Shown here: positions 12,203 to 24,802 of the stretch, piece by piece
Layout: each line of letters begins with the position of its first letter
Position numbering within the stretch: the first letter of the stretch is position 1
Assembly: GCA_027257055.1 (NCBI GenBank)
Contig: JAPVLO010000097.1
Location: 4,875,001 to 4,939,000 of the forward strand
Source: Cephalopachus bancanus
Taxonomy: Eukaryota; Chordata; Mammalia; Primates; Tarsiidae
Direction: 5' to 3'
DNA length: 64,000 nt
Notes under the pieces: model-generated
What the model saw: the letters and a program-made list of their open reading frames with translations, nothing else
Database searches by the model: none
Told to the model about the DNA's origin: nothing
Program-made: the position numbers and the translations under genes

Positions 12203-13504
12203 GACAACAGCCATTTCAGTCTTAGAGATACTACTTTTCATTGGTCATCAGTACTTCTGTAAGGTTGATAGTAAAAGCTCAGGTGTCACCATTTCTTATG
12301 TTTGTTAGCCAGCCTTGTAAGAGTTCAGTGGGTAGGAAAGAGATAATGCTACAGCAGCTAGAATGTGTTGGGAGATGTTACTCATAGATTTAAAGTAATC
12401 CCAATACCTTTAATTTCTAATACAACTAATGATTGTGCGGACTATAGGTACGGCTTAAAGTCTGAGGAACTATTTACTCTTCATAGTTTGGGAAAAAATT
12501 AAGTCCACATGGGGATTATGATATTTTAAGTGCCCTTTCTTACGTGGCAGGGCAGGGGAGCAGGTGACGCAAATTGCTTCACTAGGAACATTTTTGTGAA
12601 TCAGAAACATGAGGGTGGACAGATATCTTTGAGGTATTCTGTTACTATAATTCAGTATGTAGTTAATATATTGGATTCACTTATTCAGTTTTTTTAAAGT
12701 TTAGACATGATCTCAGGAGTAATTCGTAACAGTGTTTATAATAATATGTTCAGGAATGCATGGTGAACTTAATTATTAAATGGATGCCACCTTCTGCAGT
12801 CATTTGCTTCTTGATCTTTCTCTGCAACTAAGGAACTTTGAATAGGAAACTTCAAGTTTAAGAATGTTGACCTTTTTCTTGTAAGTTAATACATAGACAC
12901 TTATCAGTGACAGTTTTCGTAGTTTCTACTTTGTGGGAAAGATAGTTTGTATAGTACAGTTTGAGAATTTGCTGCCTTTTTTCATGGTGTTTTTATTATT
13001 ATGTGTAGCGAAAACATTTATTGTATTAACATCCAAGGTGAGAGACAAAATATGATGGTATTGGATGACAATATTTTCAGTTTAGTATATTTTTGCTCTA
13101 TTTTGGGGGGTGGCTGAGACCATTTTAGTACTATTTTTCTTGTATCGTTAGATATCTTCTTGCTTTACTTGCATCTTAATATTTAGGTATTGATAAAAGC
13201 ATAAACCACCACGGACTGAAGGAAACTTTTCCTTTTGTCCCAGAGTTGTTCACCTGGAATACTTAGTTTCATACCATGGCACTAGGATCTCTTCAACCTT
13301 TGGAGTAAATCAAACTCAATCAATGCCTGATCTCCCCAACCCCATATGACTATTGTAAATTAAAGTTGACTCCTTTTGTGACTGAAAACTATATGGCCTC
13401 ATAGACTGTGTTGAACTAAAACTGCCAATCTTGTGTAAACCCAAGCACAGATACATAGCCAACAACATGGCTGGATTGTACCAATACTGAGTTATTTCCA
13501 TGTG
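12203..13504. other. Single-copy intergenic sequence
   Basis: There is no exon-like frame, RNA gene or repeat I can name. The sequence is AT-rich with no CpG clustering. Confidence 0.5.
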
Positions 13505-13895
13505 CATAGATACTGTGTTACACACTCGACATATTATCTCATTTAATCCTTATAGTAATTGCCCTACTCCATCACTTCTACTAGACTCATAGTTGTTTCC
13601 TACATTTTAACAATTCTGGGATCAAGCAGCTTCACACAATTAAAAGACTGTACCCAAGCAAGGTGTAGTTGTGTGGAAACGTTGATGCCTTTTGGTAACA
13701 TCAGCAAAGCACAAGCATCAGAGTATCTGAATCTATGAAATACATACTAAGGTGTGCAAGATCCGTTTTATTTTCCCTGCTTTCTTTAGATGGAGAGGCT
13801 CTATCAGAAGTTATAAGACTTATCTAATAAGGCTGAGCTAGTAAGCAGCAGAGTCATAATTTCAGTCCAACTGTCTGGCTCCGGAGCTCACAACA
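13505..13895 (-). repeat. MIR SINE split by about 217 bp of other sequence
   Basis: 13505-13572 has the MIR text ATTATCTCATTTAATCCTTA. The next MIR section (ATGGAGAGGCTCTATCAGAA...GTCTGGCTCCGGAGCTC) resumes at about 13790-13895. The intervening 217 bp is not MIR and I cannot classify it. The two parts are collinear and same-strand, so one interrupted element is the simplest reading. Confidence 0.6.
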
Positions 13896-14619
13896 GTTGT
13901 CTCTGGGAGGCACGGAGTGAAAAACACAAGGCTGAGTGCACAAAGGAAAAAGTAGCTCTTCTGCATAGTTTATTGTATATTAGGTGGGCCCATATAGGAT
14001 TTAGGAGTGCTCAGTCGAATATCTTTAATTTGTATTCATAAATATTTTAGTTCAGTCTAAATTTTTAAGAATAAATCCCATATTTTATGAGGAACTATAG
14101 AAATCCTATAGAACACCAGGCACATACATATAGAGGCATGTGGGAGGAAAAGGGAAGAATGGGAGACCCCAGGATGAGAGAAAAAAAATTAATAGTTTCT
14201 TTTATTCACTAAGTTCCTTGACTGCTTGAGCTAAGACTGGCACGTTCCCAGCATTCTTACTCACCAGTTTCTCCAGGGCCTAGAAAGCGGCCAAGTGCAC
14301 TCTCAGAACCACTATGGACAATCTCATTCATACACACAACAAGGACTACCTGCCATGTCTGGCCCACACGTTTCATTTTCCGGTTGTAAGCTGAACAATT
14401 TTGGAAATCAAAGTAACATTTCCGGGCTCTGGGGGAACATTTAGTCTGCTAGCAGAAACTCATTTTCTTCTCTACTAAGAAAGATGAATCTTTTATTCTG
14501 TTTCTTTATCCAACATAGCTGGTGTGTTTTTCCAATATACTCACTCTTGGCCTTTTGAAACGCTGTAACATCCTCGTGTGCCTTAAGAAGAAATTAAATA
14601 TTGCCAGAAGGCACCGACT
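13896..14619. other. Single-copy intergenic sequence
   Basis: No recognisable gene or repeat. Open frames are short and have no family features. Confidence 0.5.
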
Positions 14620-14815
14620 GGTATGATTCTCCCTGGGTTCAGGTCCTGCCTCTGCCCTTTCACTGGCGGCATAACATCAGATAAATTGTTTAGTTACTGT
14701 GTCCTTGTCTGTAGAGTAAGGGTCGATCACAGGACTGTCATTAAGACCAAACCAGTAACACCCAGGACATAATAAGCCCACCATACAACTTGACTATTGT
14801 TATATATTATTAGTA
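14620..14815 (+). repeat. MIR SINE
   Basis: CCTGGGTTCAGGTCCTGCCT is followed by ATCAGATAAATTGTTTAGTT, GTCCTTGTCTGTAGAGTAAG and TATTATTAG, the normal plus-strand order of MIR. Confidence 0.75.
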
Positions 14816-16431
14816 AGACAGTCTCATGTTTATCTACCTACCCATAGCTGTTACATTATATCCTTTTATAATTTACAAAAGAAGAAAATGTTTCACTTTC
14901 AAAAAGCTTTTCACTTTACGTTTCAGTTTAATTTCTCATATTTTCCAACATTATTGGCAGGACTTCAGACAGAACATCCATTACAATTCCATTATAGGTT
15001 CTTTACAATTCCATTATAGGTATTCTTTTTGCCTTGGCAGTATATACACTTAAGTTGGTAAGAGACTTTAGTCTGCCTCTTAAGATTGAAGAAAACCCGT
15101 CTTAGTGTTCTGCATTCTGTGTCTCAAACTCTCTTACTGTTCTTAAAAGCAGTATAAATATGTTTTATATCATTTATTTGGCCCTCATAGTCAAGTTTAT
15201 GGAAGGAGAATTATGCTTGATTCCTGGCCTCACTGACCAGAATGCTTCACCACCTGTTAACTCTGTTTTTTTCATTGCCAGCTCTGGAAGAATATCCAAG
15301 TATATCCAGGAAACTTGGAACCACAGAAATTCTGAAAATCGATTAAATTGCCTGGAAGTGATAGATCCTAAAGAGATCAAACTTTATTACTTTGGAGATT
15401 TTGCTTGTGGACTTTGGCATAAAAATTGCAGATTTAATAACTCAGCTATGTTAGCAGAATCGTCCACTTCAGCCTGGCTCACCTAATTTTGTATCCCATT
15501 TCTAATATTTCCTCTCTTAATAGTATCATTCTTCTTAAACCCTTTGACTGCAAGTATAGGAATCTCTCAAAAATTAGGTCATCATGCAACATTAAATTTT
15601 AGTAGTTGGATGTACAGGGCATAGAAGCAAATATATCAAATTGCTTTTGTTCATCATGATCACATTCTTTACAAGAACTTAATGTCAGTATCACCAAGTT
15701 TTTAAAACCATTCAGCACAATTGAGGAATGTGAAATAAGACAATTGATGTGAAGGTATTTTACAAACTGAAAAAGGCTGTATAAATGTTAGGTTTTGAAT
15801 ATTAAATCAATAACTTGGAGAAAGGGGTGGCATGGATCTTTTAAAAGGTGCTACTTAGTTTGAAGCCGCAACTATACATCGCTATTATGACTAAAAGTTA
15901 ATACTTAGCTATTCCAGGATGTACTGATGTCCCAATATAGAGAAACAGGTCAGGAATGGAGCTATTAGTCTATCCATCTGTTCCAGAATTTGTTTGCTTG
16001 TTGATTTTGTTTTTCTCAAATAATTTGTTGTAACTATAATTTATTAATGATGGATCAAAACAATTAAATGGTGTGACAGCCTGATTCTTCGTTCTTTGAA
16101 GGACACTGTCTTAGATTGTTTCTGCATGTTAAATTGATTCTTCTATTGTCAAGGCATAATTATAACATGACTACTTTACTAGAAAAGATGCAGTATGTGA
16201 ATAAATCAAATCAGCAATCCCGAAGAGGGAGTAGTGATCATCTGAGCCAAAAAAGGCTGAAGTCTCTTATGAGTCTCAGGGTGGACAAATATGGCTCTTC
16301 AGATGAGCATTAAATAAAACTACTTTCCAGATAAAGCACAAAAAAGAATTTTACAGTGTTGACCAGAAGTTCTTTCAACAGGGAAAGTCATCCAGGAAAG
16401 TGGAAGGACTTGACAAAGAGTGGAAGAGCTC
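14816..16431. other. Single-copy sequence with a small tandem duplication
   Basis: TTACAATTCCATTATAGG occurs twice, near 14980 and 15003, a 23-bp-period duplication. A 108-codon open frame at 15160-15486 has no domain, signal or family resemblance I can see and is treated as chance. Nothing else was recognised. Confidence 0.5.
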
Positions 16432-16515
16432 ATTGGCCTTACTACACATCAGAATTTCTGGGGAATCTTCTAAAATACTGATGCCTGGCTCTCACACCAA
16501 TATACCCCAAGCCAC
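16432..16515 (+). mobile_element. MER5A-like DNA transposon fragment
   Basis: CACATCAGAATTTCTGGGGA followed by TCTTCTAAAATACTGATGCC resembles the hAT-type MER5A section that reads roughly 'atcacctggggagcttgttaaaaatacagattcctgggcc'. It is short and diverged, so the call is tentative. Confidence 0.45.
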
Positions 16516-16689
16516 AGTGTAAGCAACTGATCCTGCCATGCAGAATTACCCAAGAGAAGAACCAGTGTGGATTTGCCTGAAAGCGCTGTTAGGGTCTCCT
16601 CTGACTTAGACAGTTGGTAACCATATGGAAGAGCGCTAATTAAGAACATGTCCCAGGATGGGTTCCAAAGAAAGCAGACTGAGATGGAG

Positions 16690-17060
16690 ATTAACATGCA
16701 GAAAGTTTATTGGGGAGTGCTTTTAGGATTTATGTTTATGGAAAGAAAGGGAAAGAAGCCAGGTTAAGCAGAGGGAGAAGTTGGACAACCGTGAAGTGTC
16801 AACAAAGGCCTTTAACGATACCTCAGGCAACTCTAAAGCTATAATGATCTTTCAGGGTTGAAGTCAGAGTAGAGTGGGGGGCATGCCCGAATAGCCCCAT
16901 GTAAACCTACCATTGGATGTGTGCAGCCCTAGGAAGGATGTTGACCTTGATAGGCAATCCTAGAAGAGGGCTGAAAACTGAGGGCCATCTCCCAGCAGCA
17001 TTCTCAGAACTGGGGAATAAGATTCTTCAGTTCTCCAGAAGGTTCTGAGAGGTACATCAT
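16690..17060. repeat. Possible unclassified interspersed repeat
   Basis: The section starting GAGATGGAGATTAACATGCA and AAGTTTATTGGGGAGTGCTT is reminiscent of a widespread mammalian repeat, but I cannot assign a family. It is more GC-rich than its surroundings. Confidence 0.3.
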
Positions 17061-18109
17061 ATGAATGCTAATTAATTTGTTTTTAACCTTGGTAATATTT
17101 TATGATGTGGTATAGTAAAAACAAAATTAAACTCTTTTGAAATTCCTCTTTCAAGAAGGAAGTCTTTGCTTAGGAAGAAGACTTCTTGGAATTCAGACAG
17201 TTCAAAGATGAGATGATTTTGAGTGCAGCATCTAAAATGCATAGGAAGAGCGTGGAGGTGAATATGAGAGATGACACATGGCTAAGGTTGGCCATCAGGG
17301 TCATTTGCCATTCAGTGTCCATTTGTTTGCAAAGTTGTGTAAACCACCCCCTTCATTTCCACCATGAAGGTGATGTAGGACTCTTGGAGGATTTTGTTTT
17401 GCTGTTTCTCCTTTCCTGTGTTTCTAGTGCTTAGTGGAAATCAGGTAAAGATTCAACAGAAATATTAGTGCAGTGGGGAGTGACAGATTGAAACAGAAAT
17501 AATGTAGCTCTTAAGGACACCGAGACCCCAGGAGCTATCTCAAATTGCAGTTATTTTTATGAAACTCAGCGTGTGCCCACAATGATTAGTTCATATATGG
17601 AAGAGCTTGTGTGCTCAATTTGGTAGCTGCAAGGAAGAAAGTGTAGGGAAATTCACTGAGTCCTCACGTACAGCCAAATTGGGAGAAAAAAGTCCAGGAA
17701 ATGAAGGATGTGGGAAATATAAGAAGCATTCCCCAAAATGCACAGGAAGAAAAAGAAGTCATCTGACCCAGAAGGCCCACAAACATTCCCCTGACAAATG
17801 CAGATAAGTACTGTATATAAACCTCAAGGGATATATTTCTATATTTTAATGGAGTTCTTTTTTCCTCTCTTGATTGTAAACATTATACCACATGAACATT
17901 TGAATTCTTTGTTAAAAATATTTTTGCTTTCCTTCAGATTTCCTGATTTAGCCAATACAATTGTCATATACCTACATATTGCTATGCCAATTAATTTGTA
18001 TGCATTGCTGTGGTGTTATGATGTAGATATTGGTTTTCATCCACAGTTCTTCGCTATAACTTCCATTAACTTTGTTACAGTCTTTAGTTATAATGTTGGG
18101 GAACTTTAA
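17061..18109. other. Intergenic sequence, nothing recognised
   Basis: Several short open frames (such as 17186-17434 and 17607-17807) show no conserved motif. It could include internal sequence of the LTR-like element that follows, but I see no protein homology to support that. Confidence 0.4.
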
Positions 18110-18899
18110 ACCTCAAAGGCAGAGCTCAGGAAACAGCATCTTTCCCTCTGAACTTCCCCTGTTTTCATTACTCTGCTCAAGGCAGGACTCTTCTGATCAT
18201 GGGTCAAAAGCTCTTCCTTCCAGAGAAAGTCTTGCCCTATATCCTAGAGGAAGAATGCTGCACAGAAAGACCAATTAAAGTCTGAACAGAAAGGTCCTGC
18301 TGGTTTTAGACCATGTCCTTTTTTGTCCAATCACATTTCTACATAGTTGTCAATCATGGCTATGTAACTAAGCCTCCATGAAAACCTAAAAGGACAGAAT
18401 TCAAAGAACTTCCAGTTTGCTGAACACATAAAAGTTCCTGGAGGTTGACACACCCAAGGAGGACTTGGAAGTTCTGCACCTTTTCCCTCAGACCTTGCCC
18501 TATGAATCTCTTCATCTGTATTTTTTGCAATCTCCTTCATAATAAACCAGGAAACAGGTTTCCCTGAGTTCTGTGAGCCTCTCCAGCAAATTAATCAGAT
18601 TCAAAGTGTGGGAATCATAAGAATCCCAGTTGAAACCAGTGAGTCAGAAGTTCCGGAGGCTCAGATTTGTGATTGGTGTGGGGGTGGGGGCGGTCTTATG
18701 AGACTGAACCCTTAATCTGTGGGATGATGCTATCCTTGGGTAGATAGTGTCGAAATTGAAATAGAGGATGTCCAGCTGGTGTCCACTGGTTGTTGTGTAG
18801 GGAAAAAAAAAAACACATCTTTGGCCACCAAAGTCATCTTCTGTGTTGGTAATGATTCGTTGTGGCATGAGGGCAGAGGGAAAACATGTTTGAGATAGT
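18110..18899 (+). mobile_element. LTR-like element, first copy
   Basis: The layout suits a retroviral LTR of an old endogenous element. A region with TAACTAAGCCTCCATGAAAA is followed by AATAAA in TTCATAATAAACCAGG (near 18540), then CCTGAGTTCTGTGAGCCTCT and a long downstream portion ending near 18899. The last ~290 bp is repeated at 20019-20314. I recall the same text as a common mammalian LTR but cannot name the family with confidence, and the 5' limit is uncertain. No gag, pol or env frame is visible. Confidence 0.5.
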
Positions 18900-18993
18900 T
18901 TTCCTGAAACGATTGCCTTAAATTCTGCTAGATTATACATACAGAAGTTTAGATATTGTATTGCATTGTATTGTTCAGTGCTTCATAGGGAGC

Positions 18994-18997
<4 letters not shown>

Positions 18998-19024
<27 letters not shown>

Positions 19025-19298
19025 GAGTTGGAGTCTCACTCGGTCTCCCAGACTGGAGTGCAGTGGCCGCTCCCGGCCACCGCAGCCTCGACCTGCTGGG
19101 CTCCGGCGATCCTTCCGCCTCAGCCTTCCGAGTAGCCGGAATTACAGGCATGCGCTACCACGCCCGGCTGATTTTTTGATTTATTGTAGAGATGAGGTCT
19201 CGCTGCCCAGGCGGGTCTCGAACCCGCGGGCTCAGGCAATCCACTCACCTCAGCCTCCCAAAGGCGCGGGATTACAGGCTGAGCCACCGAGCCCGGCT
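18998..19298 (-). mobile_element. Young-subfamily Alu, minus strand
   Basis: A T26 tract and GAGTTGGAGTCTCACTCGGT lead to GAGCCACCGAGCCCGGCT. The target-site duplication GGGAGCTGAT is exact at 18988-18997 and 19299-19308. The central CCCGCGGGTTCGAGACCCGC core is intact here as its reverse complement, so the Pol III B-box region is preserved. It sits between the two copies of the LTR-like repeat. Confidence 0.97.
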
Positions 19299-19308
19299 GG
19301 GAGCTGAT

Positions 19309-20018
19309 ATTTTTTAAAGAAAAATCCTGGAGATTTTGGTTTCCAAAGGTAAAAAAAAATTCAGAACATAAGAAAGTATAATTTATTAGAGTAAAAGTAT
19401 ATAGCACATAACTACTTCCCACATAGTGGTCACATGTGTCATCTTTTAAAACAAATTGGAAACTTTAATCTCAAAGCTTTGAAAAATGCTTTTGATTGGA
19501 AAAAGATAATCCAAAGATTGATTCATTTTATTCTTCTATAACTTTTTATCACCCTAAGAGTGTTGATGTCAGAGATAAGACTTATCTATTATAAAATGTA
19601 TTAAGATGCAAATATATAAGGAAAATCATGATCTACAAATATTGACTGTGTAGCCAAATTACATATCCAATTTATTAATACTATGTGTGTCTTCTAAAAC
19701 GTATGTTTATATTTTTAAAGAAGGTTAAAAATGTGGATGTTTTCAAAATTAAATACAAGCTGTAGCTCCCTATTTATAGCAGAGATTTCTCTATCTGGAT
19801 CTGCATAAAAATCTTTCTGAAGCAAAATATATACACATATAAAATATATGTATATATGTATATGTATATATTTTTTTCTTGATTACCAGAAGTACTGGAC
19901 TATTAGTTCAATTTATGTCAAGAAAGTTTAAAATATAGTTTCTGCATCATTTGCTTTTTTCTAGTTTTGTTGTGCATCTCACAGGTTTTTGAGATAAATA
20001 GTGAACATTTATTCTTAT
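19309..20018. other. AT-rich spacer between the LTR-like copies
   Basis: No gene. A TA/CA-rich low-complexity run spans about 19827-19875. Confidence 0.5.
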
Positions 20019-20314
20019 GGGGATCATAAGAATCCCAACTTGAAACCAGTGAGTCCGAAGCTCTGGAGGCTCAGATTTCTGACTGGTGCCTGTGGAGGGG
20101 TGTGGTGGTCTTATGAGACTGAACCCTTAACCTGTGGGATCTGATGCTATCTCTGGGTAGATAGTGTCAAAATTGAAATAGAGGACATCTTAGCTGGTGT
20201 CCACTGGTTGTTGTGTAGGGAAAAAACCCCATATCTTTGGTCACCGAAGTCATCTTTTGTGTTGGTAATGATTGTTGTGGCATGAGGGCGGAGTGAAAAC
20301 ACGTTTGAGAGAGT
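20019..20314 (+). mobile_element. LTR-like element, second partial copy
   Basis: It matches 18609-18899 along its whole length with close to nine in ten bases identical by eye. Shared blocks include ATCATAAGAATCCC, GTCTTATGAGACTGAACCCT and TCCACTGGTTGTTGTGTAGG. It has only the 3' part of the first copy. The two copies are in direct orientation about 1.4 kb apart. Confidence 0.65.
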
Positions 20315-20429
20315 GAACAGAATTCTCTGAAAATTGATCAGAAGACTCTGTGCAGGCTACTTTCATGTTTTCCAGAAGTACATATCAGTGGTTACTGACT
20401 ACAACCTTAAAACAATGTATTAAAAATAA

Positions 20430-20690
20430 CAGTTAACGAGCTTAATGCCATAATGGTGATAGCAATCATTTATTAGCAATCATTTATTTTATACATCTCA
20501 AGTTTATTGATGTGTTTAAATAAACCATCTACTTGATTCAAACATCAACCCATCTTGCAGTTGAGTAAACTGAAGTTCAAAAAGAATAAGTAAGTTGACA
20601 AAAATTGGTACACAGCGAATTACAGAGTTTGGAGGAAAACTCAGGTATGTCTAATGACAAAACCCACATTTTTAACCACTACATATTCTT
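20430..20690 (-). repeat. MIR or L2-type SINE relic
   Basis: GCAGTTGAGTAAACTGAAGT, GGTACACAGCGAATTACAGA and TTTTTAACCACTACATATTC follow minus-strand MIR order (gauge of trimming, tag of 'lost' positions, terminal 'taaccactac'). Confidence 0.65.
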
Positions 20691-21237
20691 TCAAGTAATG
20701 CTTTATTTTAATTATAATGAAATATTCATAAAAATTGATTTTTTTCTTCCGATATAAAAAAAGTTCAGACTTCACTTATAAATTTTGCATGTTTTAGTAA
20801 GACATGAACCTTTTGATATATATGAAAACTAACCTTAGAATTTCAATACTGTTAATGTTCCAATAAAGAATGTGGGGTTTGGGGATGCTGGCTAATGTAA
20901 CATAAAATTTACTCTATATCTTTAATTTGAATGACTATAACCATTTCGCTTGCATGTATTCTTTGTATCAGCACATTCAATTGGCATTAATAAAGGTTTC
21001 CCTTCAAACTAAAATATCTCTAAAAATGTAGAGTGTTTTATTACTTTGGGCAATGATGCATCAGTTTCCTACCCCAAGGTTTTTTTGAGTCCAGGCCGAA
21101 ATAACTGAAGCAATTCAGTAGGGAGAAGATGATATAAGAAAGAAAAAATGTATTATCTATGAAAGGATGAGTGAGAAACAGGTTGTTCTGCTAATTAAAA
21201 GGAGTTTGTAGGTAGCCAGATTCATAGAAGCAGAAAT
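20691..21237. other. Single-copy intergenic sequence
   Basis: AT-rich, no gene or repeat recognised. Confidence 0.5.
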
Positions 21238-21405
21238 GCTGCATAGCTTAGTGGAAAGAGAAGGGTTTGGTAGCCAAGAACCCCGAGTTCATATCACAGA
21301 ATTGCCAGTTTCTAGTGAATATGCACCACATGTGTACCACAGCATCTGCTTCCTTATCTGTACCGTGGCATATAACAATGCCTGCCTGTGTACTCAATTT
21401 AAAAG
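21238..21405 (+). repeat. MIR SINE
   Basis: AGCTTAGTGGAAAGAGAAGG, then TTGCCAGTTTCTAGTGAATA and TCTGCTTCCTTATCTGTACC, match the 5' two thirds of plus-strand MIR. Confidence 0.7.
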
Positions 21406-21839
21406 TCTATTATGACAGAAAAAAAGAAAAGGTATATAAATGTATATAAAAGTTAGTTTTGTTCTTCTAACCTCGACTGATGGTTATCAAACCAGTTGTT
21501 CATTATGTGTAAAACTAAGTATTGAATCTATCACTTCAATTCTGTCTTTCATGGTCAGGAAGAAGTGAAATTAAAAACATAAAACTAAATACATCTGAAC
21601 TGTCCCAGAATATCTATTTTCTGTCAATATTATAGTTGCATTTATACTACAGCAGAATAATATAATTATCCACATACACTGAAGTGTTCAAGTTTTAGTG
21701 AAATATTCTTAAAAGAGTTTTGTAAAGTTCAAACTTTAAATATGAAATGAAAATATTTGTTTTCAATTCTTAAGAGACAAATTTTGTGGTGCAAGAAATT
21801 ACAAAGAATAAAAAAACACATTTCACTTTGTGCTTTAGT

Positions 21840-23270
21840 TCAGAAAGATAATCATTGAACAATAGACTCTGATTGAAACTCTGTTCTATGCCAAGCACCA
21901 TGCCAAACATGAGTCTATAAAGGTAATTAAGACTTGTGGTCTACCTTAAGGACTTTATGATCTAATATAAAGATAAAGCCTGTGACCAGCTGTTACATAA
22001 GGTGGTAAATGCCATAGTAGAAATAAGCCTGATTCCACTAGAGCTATTAAAAAGAATATCTGAGCCGGGCTTGGTGGCTCAGCCTGTAATCCCGTGCCTT
22101 TGGGAGGCTGAGGTGAGTGGATTGCCTGAGCCCACGGGTTTGAGACCTGCCTGGGCAGCAAGACCTCATCTCTACAATAAATCAAAACAAAAATCAGCCG
22201 GGCGTGGTAGCGCATGCTGTAACTCCGGCTACTTGGAAGGCTGAGGTGGAAGGATCGCGGGAGCCCAGCAGGTCGAGGCTGCAGTGGCCGGGAGCAGCCA
22301 CTGCACTCCAGTCTGAGCGACAGAGTGAGACTCCAACTCAAAAAAAAAAGGAATATCTGACTTCTGACCTGCCTCTTTATCATGGCAATACTTAATATGA
22401 GCATACAAGTGTTCCAGACTCAAAGTAGAGAGAACATTCTAGAAGGGAACAACATAATACAAAGACATCTAGGTGTAATTTCAAGGCACATTTTGGGAAT
22501 GGTCAAGTCATTTGACAGGACTGGATGGTATAGTGACAAGGAAAGAGGCTTTTTCAAAGTGAGGGCAGGTTTAGATAATTCTCAGCTCTGTGTAGTGTGC
22601 TAAAGAATTTCAATTTTTATGTCTTGGCTTAGGAACATCTTTGAAAGAATTTGGAATAAAGGAAAGATATCATCAGATTGATTTTCTTGAGTAGTCAAAC
22701 TGGTAGCTCTGTGGTATCTGCAGGGCCCAGATAAAATCTTTAGAGGTTCTAGGCACTGAAAATATTATGGTGACTCTGCCATATACAAAAAATTATATAA
22801 AACAACATTAAATTGTAAAAATCAGTGTAAAGAAATCTGACCAAGTTCTATTTTTCTCATATTGATTGTTTCAATTCTTTCAAAATGTTAACTATGAAGT
22901 CATTTCAATAGTTTTCTCACCTTCCCACATGATACTATGTAGTCAGGCACAGAGAGAATGAGTAACAGCTGGTTGAGACACAGTAGAGATATGAGCTAAA
23001 AGTCTACTGCAGGAGTCCAAACAAGAGGTAATGAAGTCATGGTTGCTTGGTTTTGATTGTGAGGTTGTAAGAGTGGACAAATTAAACAGATTTAAGAGGT
23101 GTCCCAATATAGTTTGAATAAACAAATACACAGATAGAGTTGAAATAAAACGAAGCAGGGAAACAATTCTGAATGAAGGCTTGTAATGGTTGATGGAGAG
23201 AAAGATGAGTCAGGGTTAAGCTTACAAGATTCACCAGGTTTTAAGACAGGCAATTGAGAGAATGGTGATT
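21840..23270 (-). mobile_element. L2 LINE fragment, minus strand, interrupted by an Alu
   Basis: It opens with TGCCAAGCACCATGCC and TTAAGGACTTTATGATCTAA, reverse-complement L2 3'-end text. After the Alu at 22062-22350 it continues with L2-like text (ACTGCAGGAGTCCAAACAAG and similar). Strongly diverged; the right limit is uncertain. Confidence 0.6.
22062..22350 (+). mobile_element. Young-subfamily Alu
   Basis: It runs GAGCCGGGCTTGGTGGCTCA to GAGACTCCAACTC plus an A-tail. The exact duplication GAATATCTGA at 22054-22063 and 22351-22360 marks the insertion into the older L2. Confidence 0.97.
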
Positions 23271-24735
23271 AGGCTAGATAATACAGCAAAAGTGTTATCA
23301 CAAAATAGCACAAAGTCAAAAAGCTGCTATTGCAAACCAGCCCGATAGCAGTATCCACTAAATGGTCTGTCTCTTCTTGTTGCCGAAGGAAGAAAAAGAA
23401 AAAAGGAAAAGCCACAAAGAATGCTAGAATCCTTACTACTAATTCAAGAGCAATAATATTCTAAAGCCTGAGACAACATTGTTATCTACTCATGTATGGA
23501 GATTTAGGGCACAAATCCAATTGAGCACTGTATTTCTACAAGACTAGAACATGGGTCACATAAGAACTTGTATTCACTGATGATATGATTTTGTTCCAGA
23601 TTCTTGCACCAAATTCATTAAGTAATCTTAGTTAATTAATTAAGTATTGATTCACATAAAGTTCCAGAGTTAAGGACAAAAGAAAGCACAGCTGTATGAC
23701 TATTTCGTTGTTTGTTAATGCTGATGGAATGGTTCAATATTTACTGGCGGTTGTGTTTTATCTATAAATGTATTATGAAAATTGTGGTATAGCCCTTTAA
23801 ACAAGATGTTGGTTAGGAAATTATCTGATATTTAGGGCAGGAAAGCGACATCATGCTAAAATTGAAAAGAAATGCAACAGTATCAGAGAGACAATAAACC
23901 ACTCTGATTCTGGTAGAAAAGACATCTATTCCCCCAAGTTACCATAGTGGAACCTTCACTGGTTTGAAAGGAAATCTGTACACCAAAGCATAAATGACTC
24001 AGATTGCTCTCAATACGTCAGAAGGCAATATGGAGCTAACTGACTATTGACTTGGTTGATGGGCACTGACATAGAAAGCCACATAGACTAGACCTAAAAT
24101 GAAAGTAGACAGAACCAGGAAAGGAAACAAACCTTAGACTGTACATATGCGTGTGATTGTATGTGCTTTAAGCACATCTGATGTAAGCAAAAGAAAATAG
24201 TATTAATAGAAGATTCATAATATTTGGGGATATATTGTACCTTAAAATGCATTTATTTATGAGACTAGAAAGGGTGTAAATAGGTCATTCATCCTACTCT
24301 TTCACTATTGTGCAAGAAAAATTTTTTATTGGCTGATAATATTCTTTCTTTAATTTACATTATTTCAGTGAGACTGCTCATATGAAACTCAAATAGGTCA
24401 AGATTTTCAATCAAAGCTATCTAAAATTATTGCCATTTGCTAATATACCATGGCATCAAAGTCAACAACTTCCGGGAAATTCTTACTGAGTAGGAAAGTC
24501 TTAGTTAAGTAAAATTTCAAATTCCTAAGAAAATATGCATTGAGGCATCATGCCATTGTGTTTAAATCCCAAACACTTCTAGTTTGTTTTTTTCTGAATC
24601 ATTCACTGATTCGTCAGTCAATTTCAGAACTTCAGAACTTAGTGATTTTGGGGCATCCAAAAATAAATTATACTTGTAACCACTCAAAGTAAAAGCTACT
24701 ATGTTGGGCCTCAAAACATTGTTTTTCTACTAGGG

Positions 24736-24802
<67 letters not shown>

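Noticed and set aside
14981..15022. Short direct repeats considered as a CRISPR-like array
   Set aside because: Only two copies and no spacer structure in a vertebrate sequence.
15160..15486. 108-codon open frame, considered as a small gene
   Set aside because: No recognisable domain, splice context or codon pattern. The length is not exceptional for 64 kb of AT-rich DNA in six frames.
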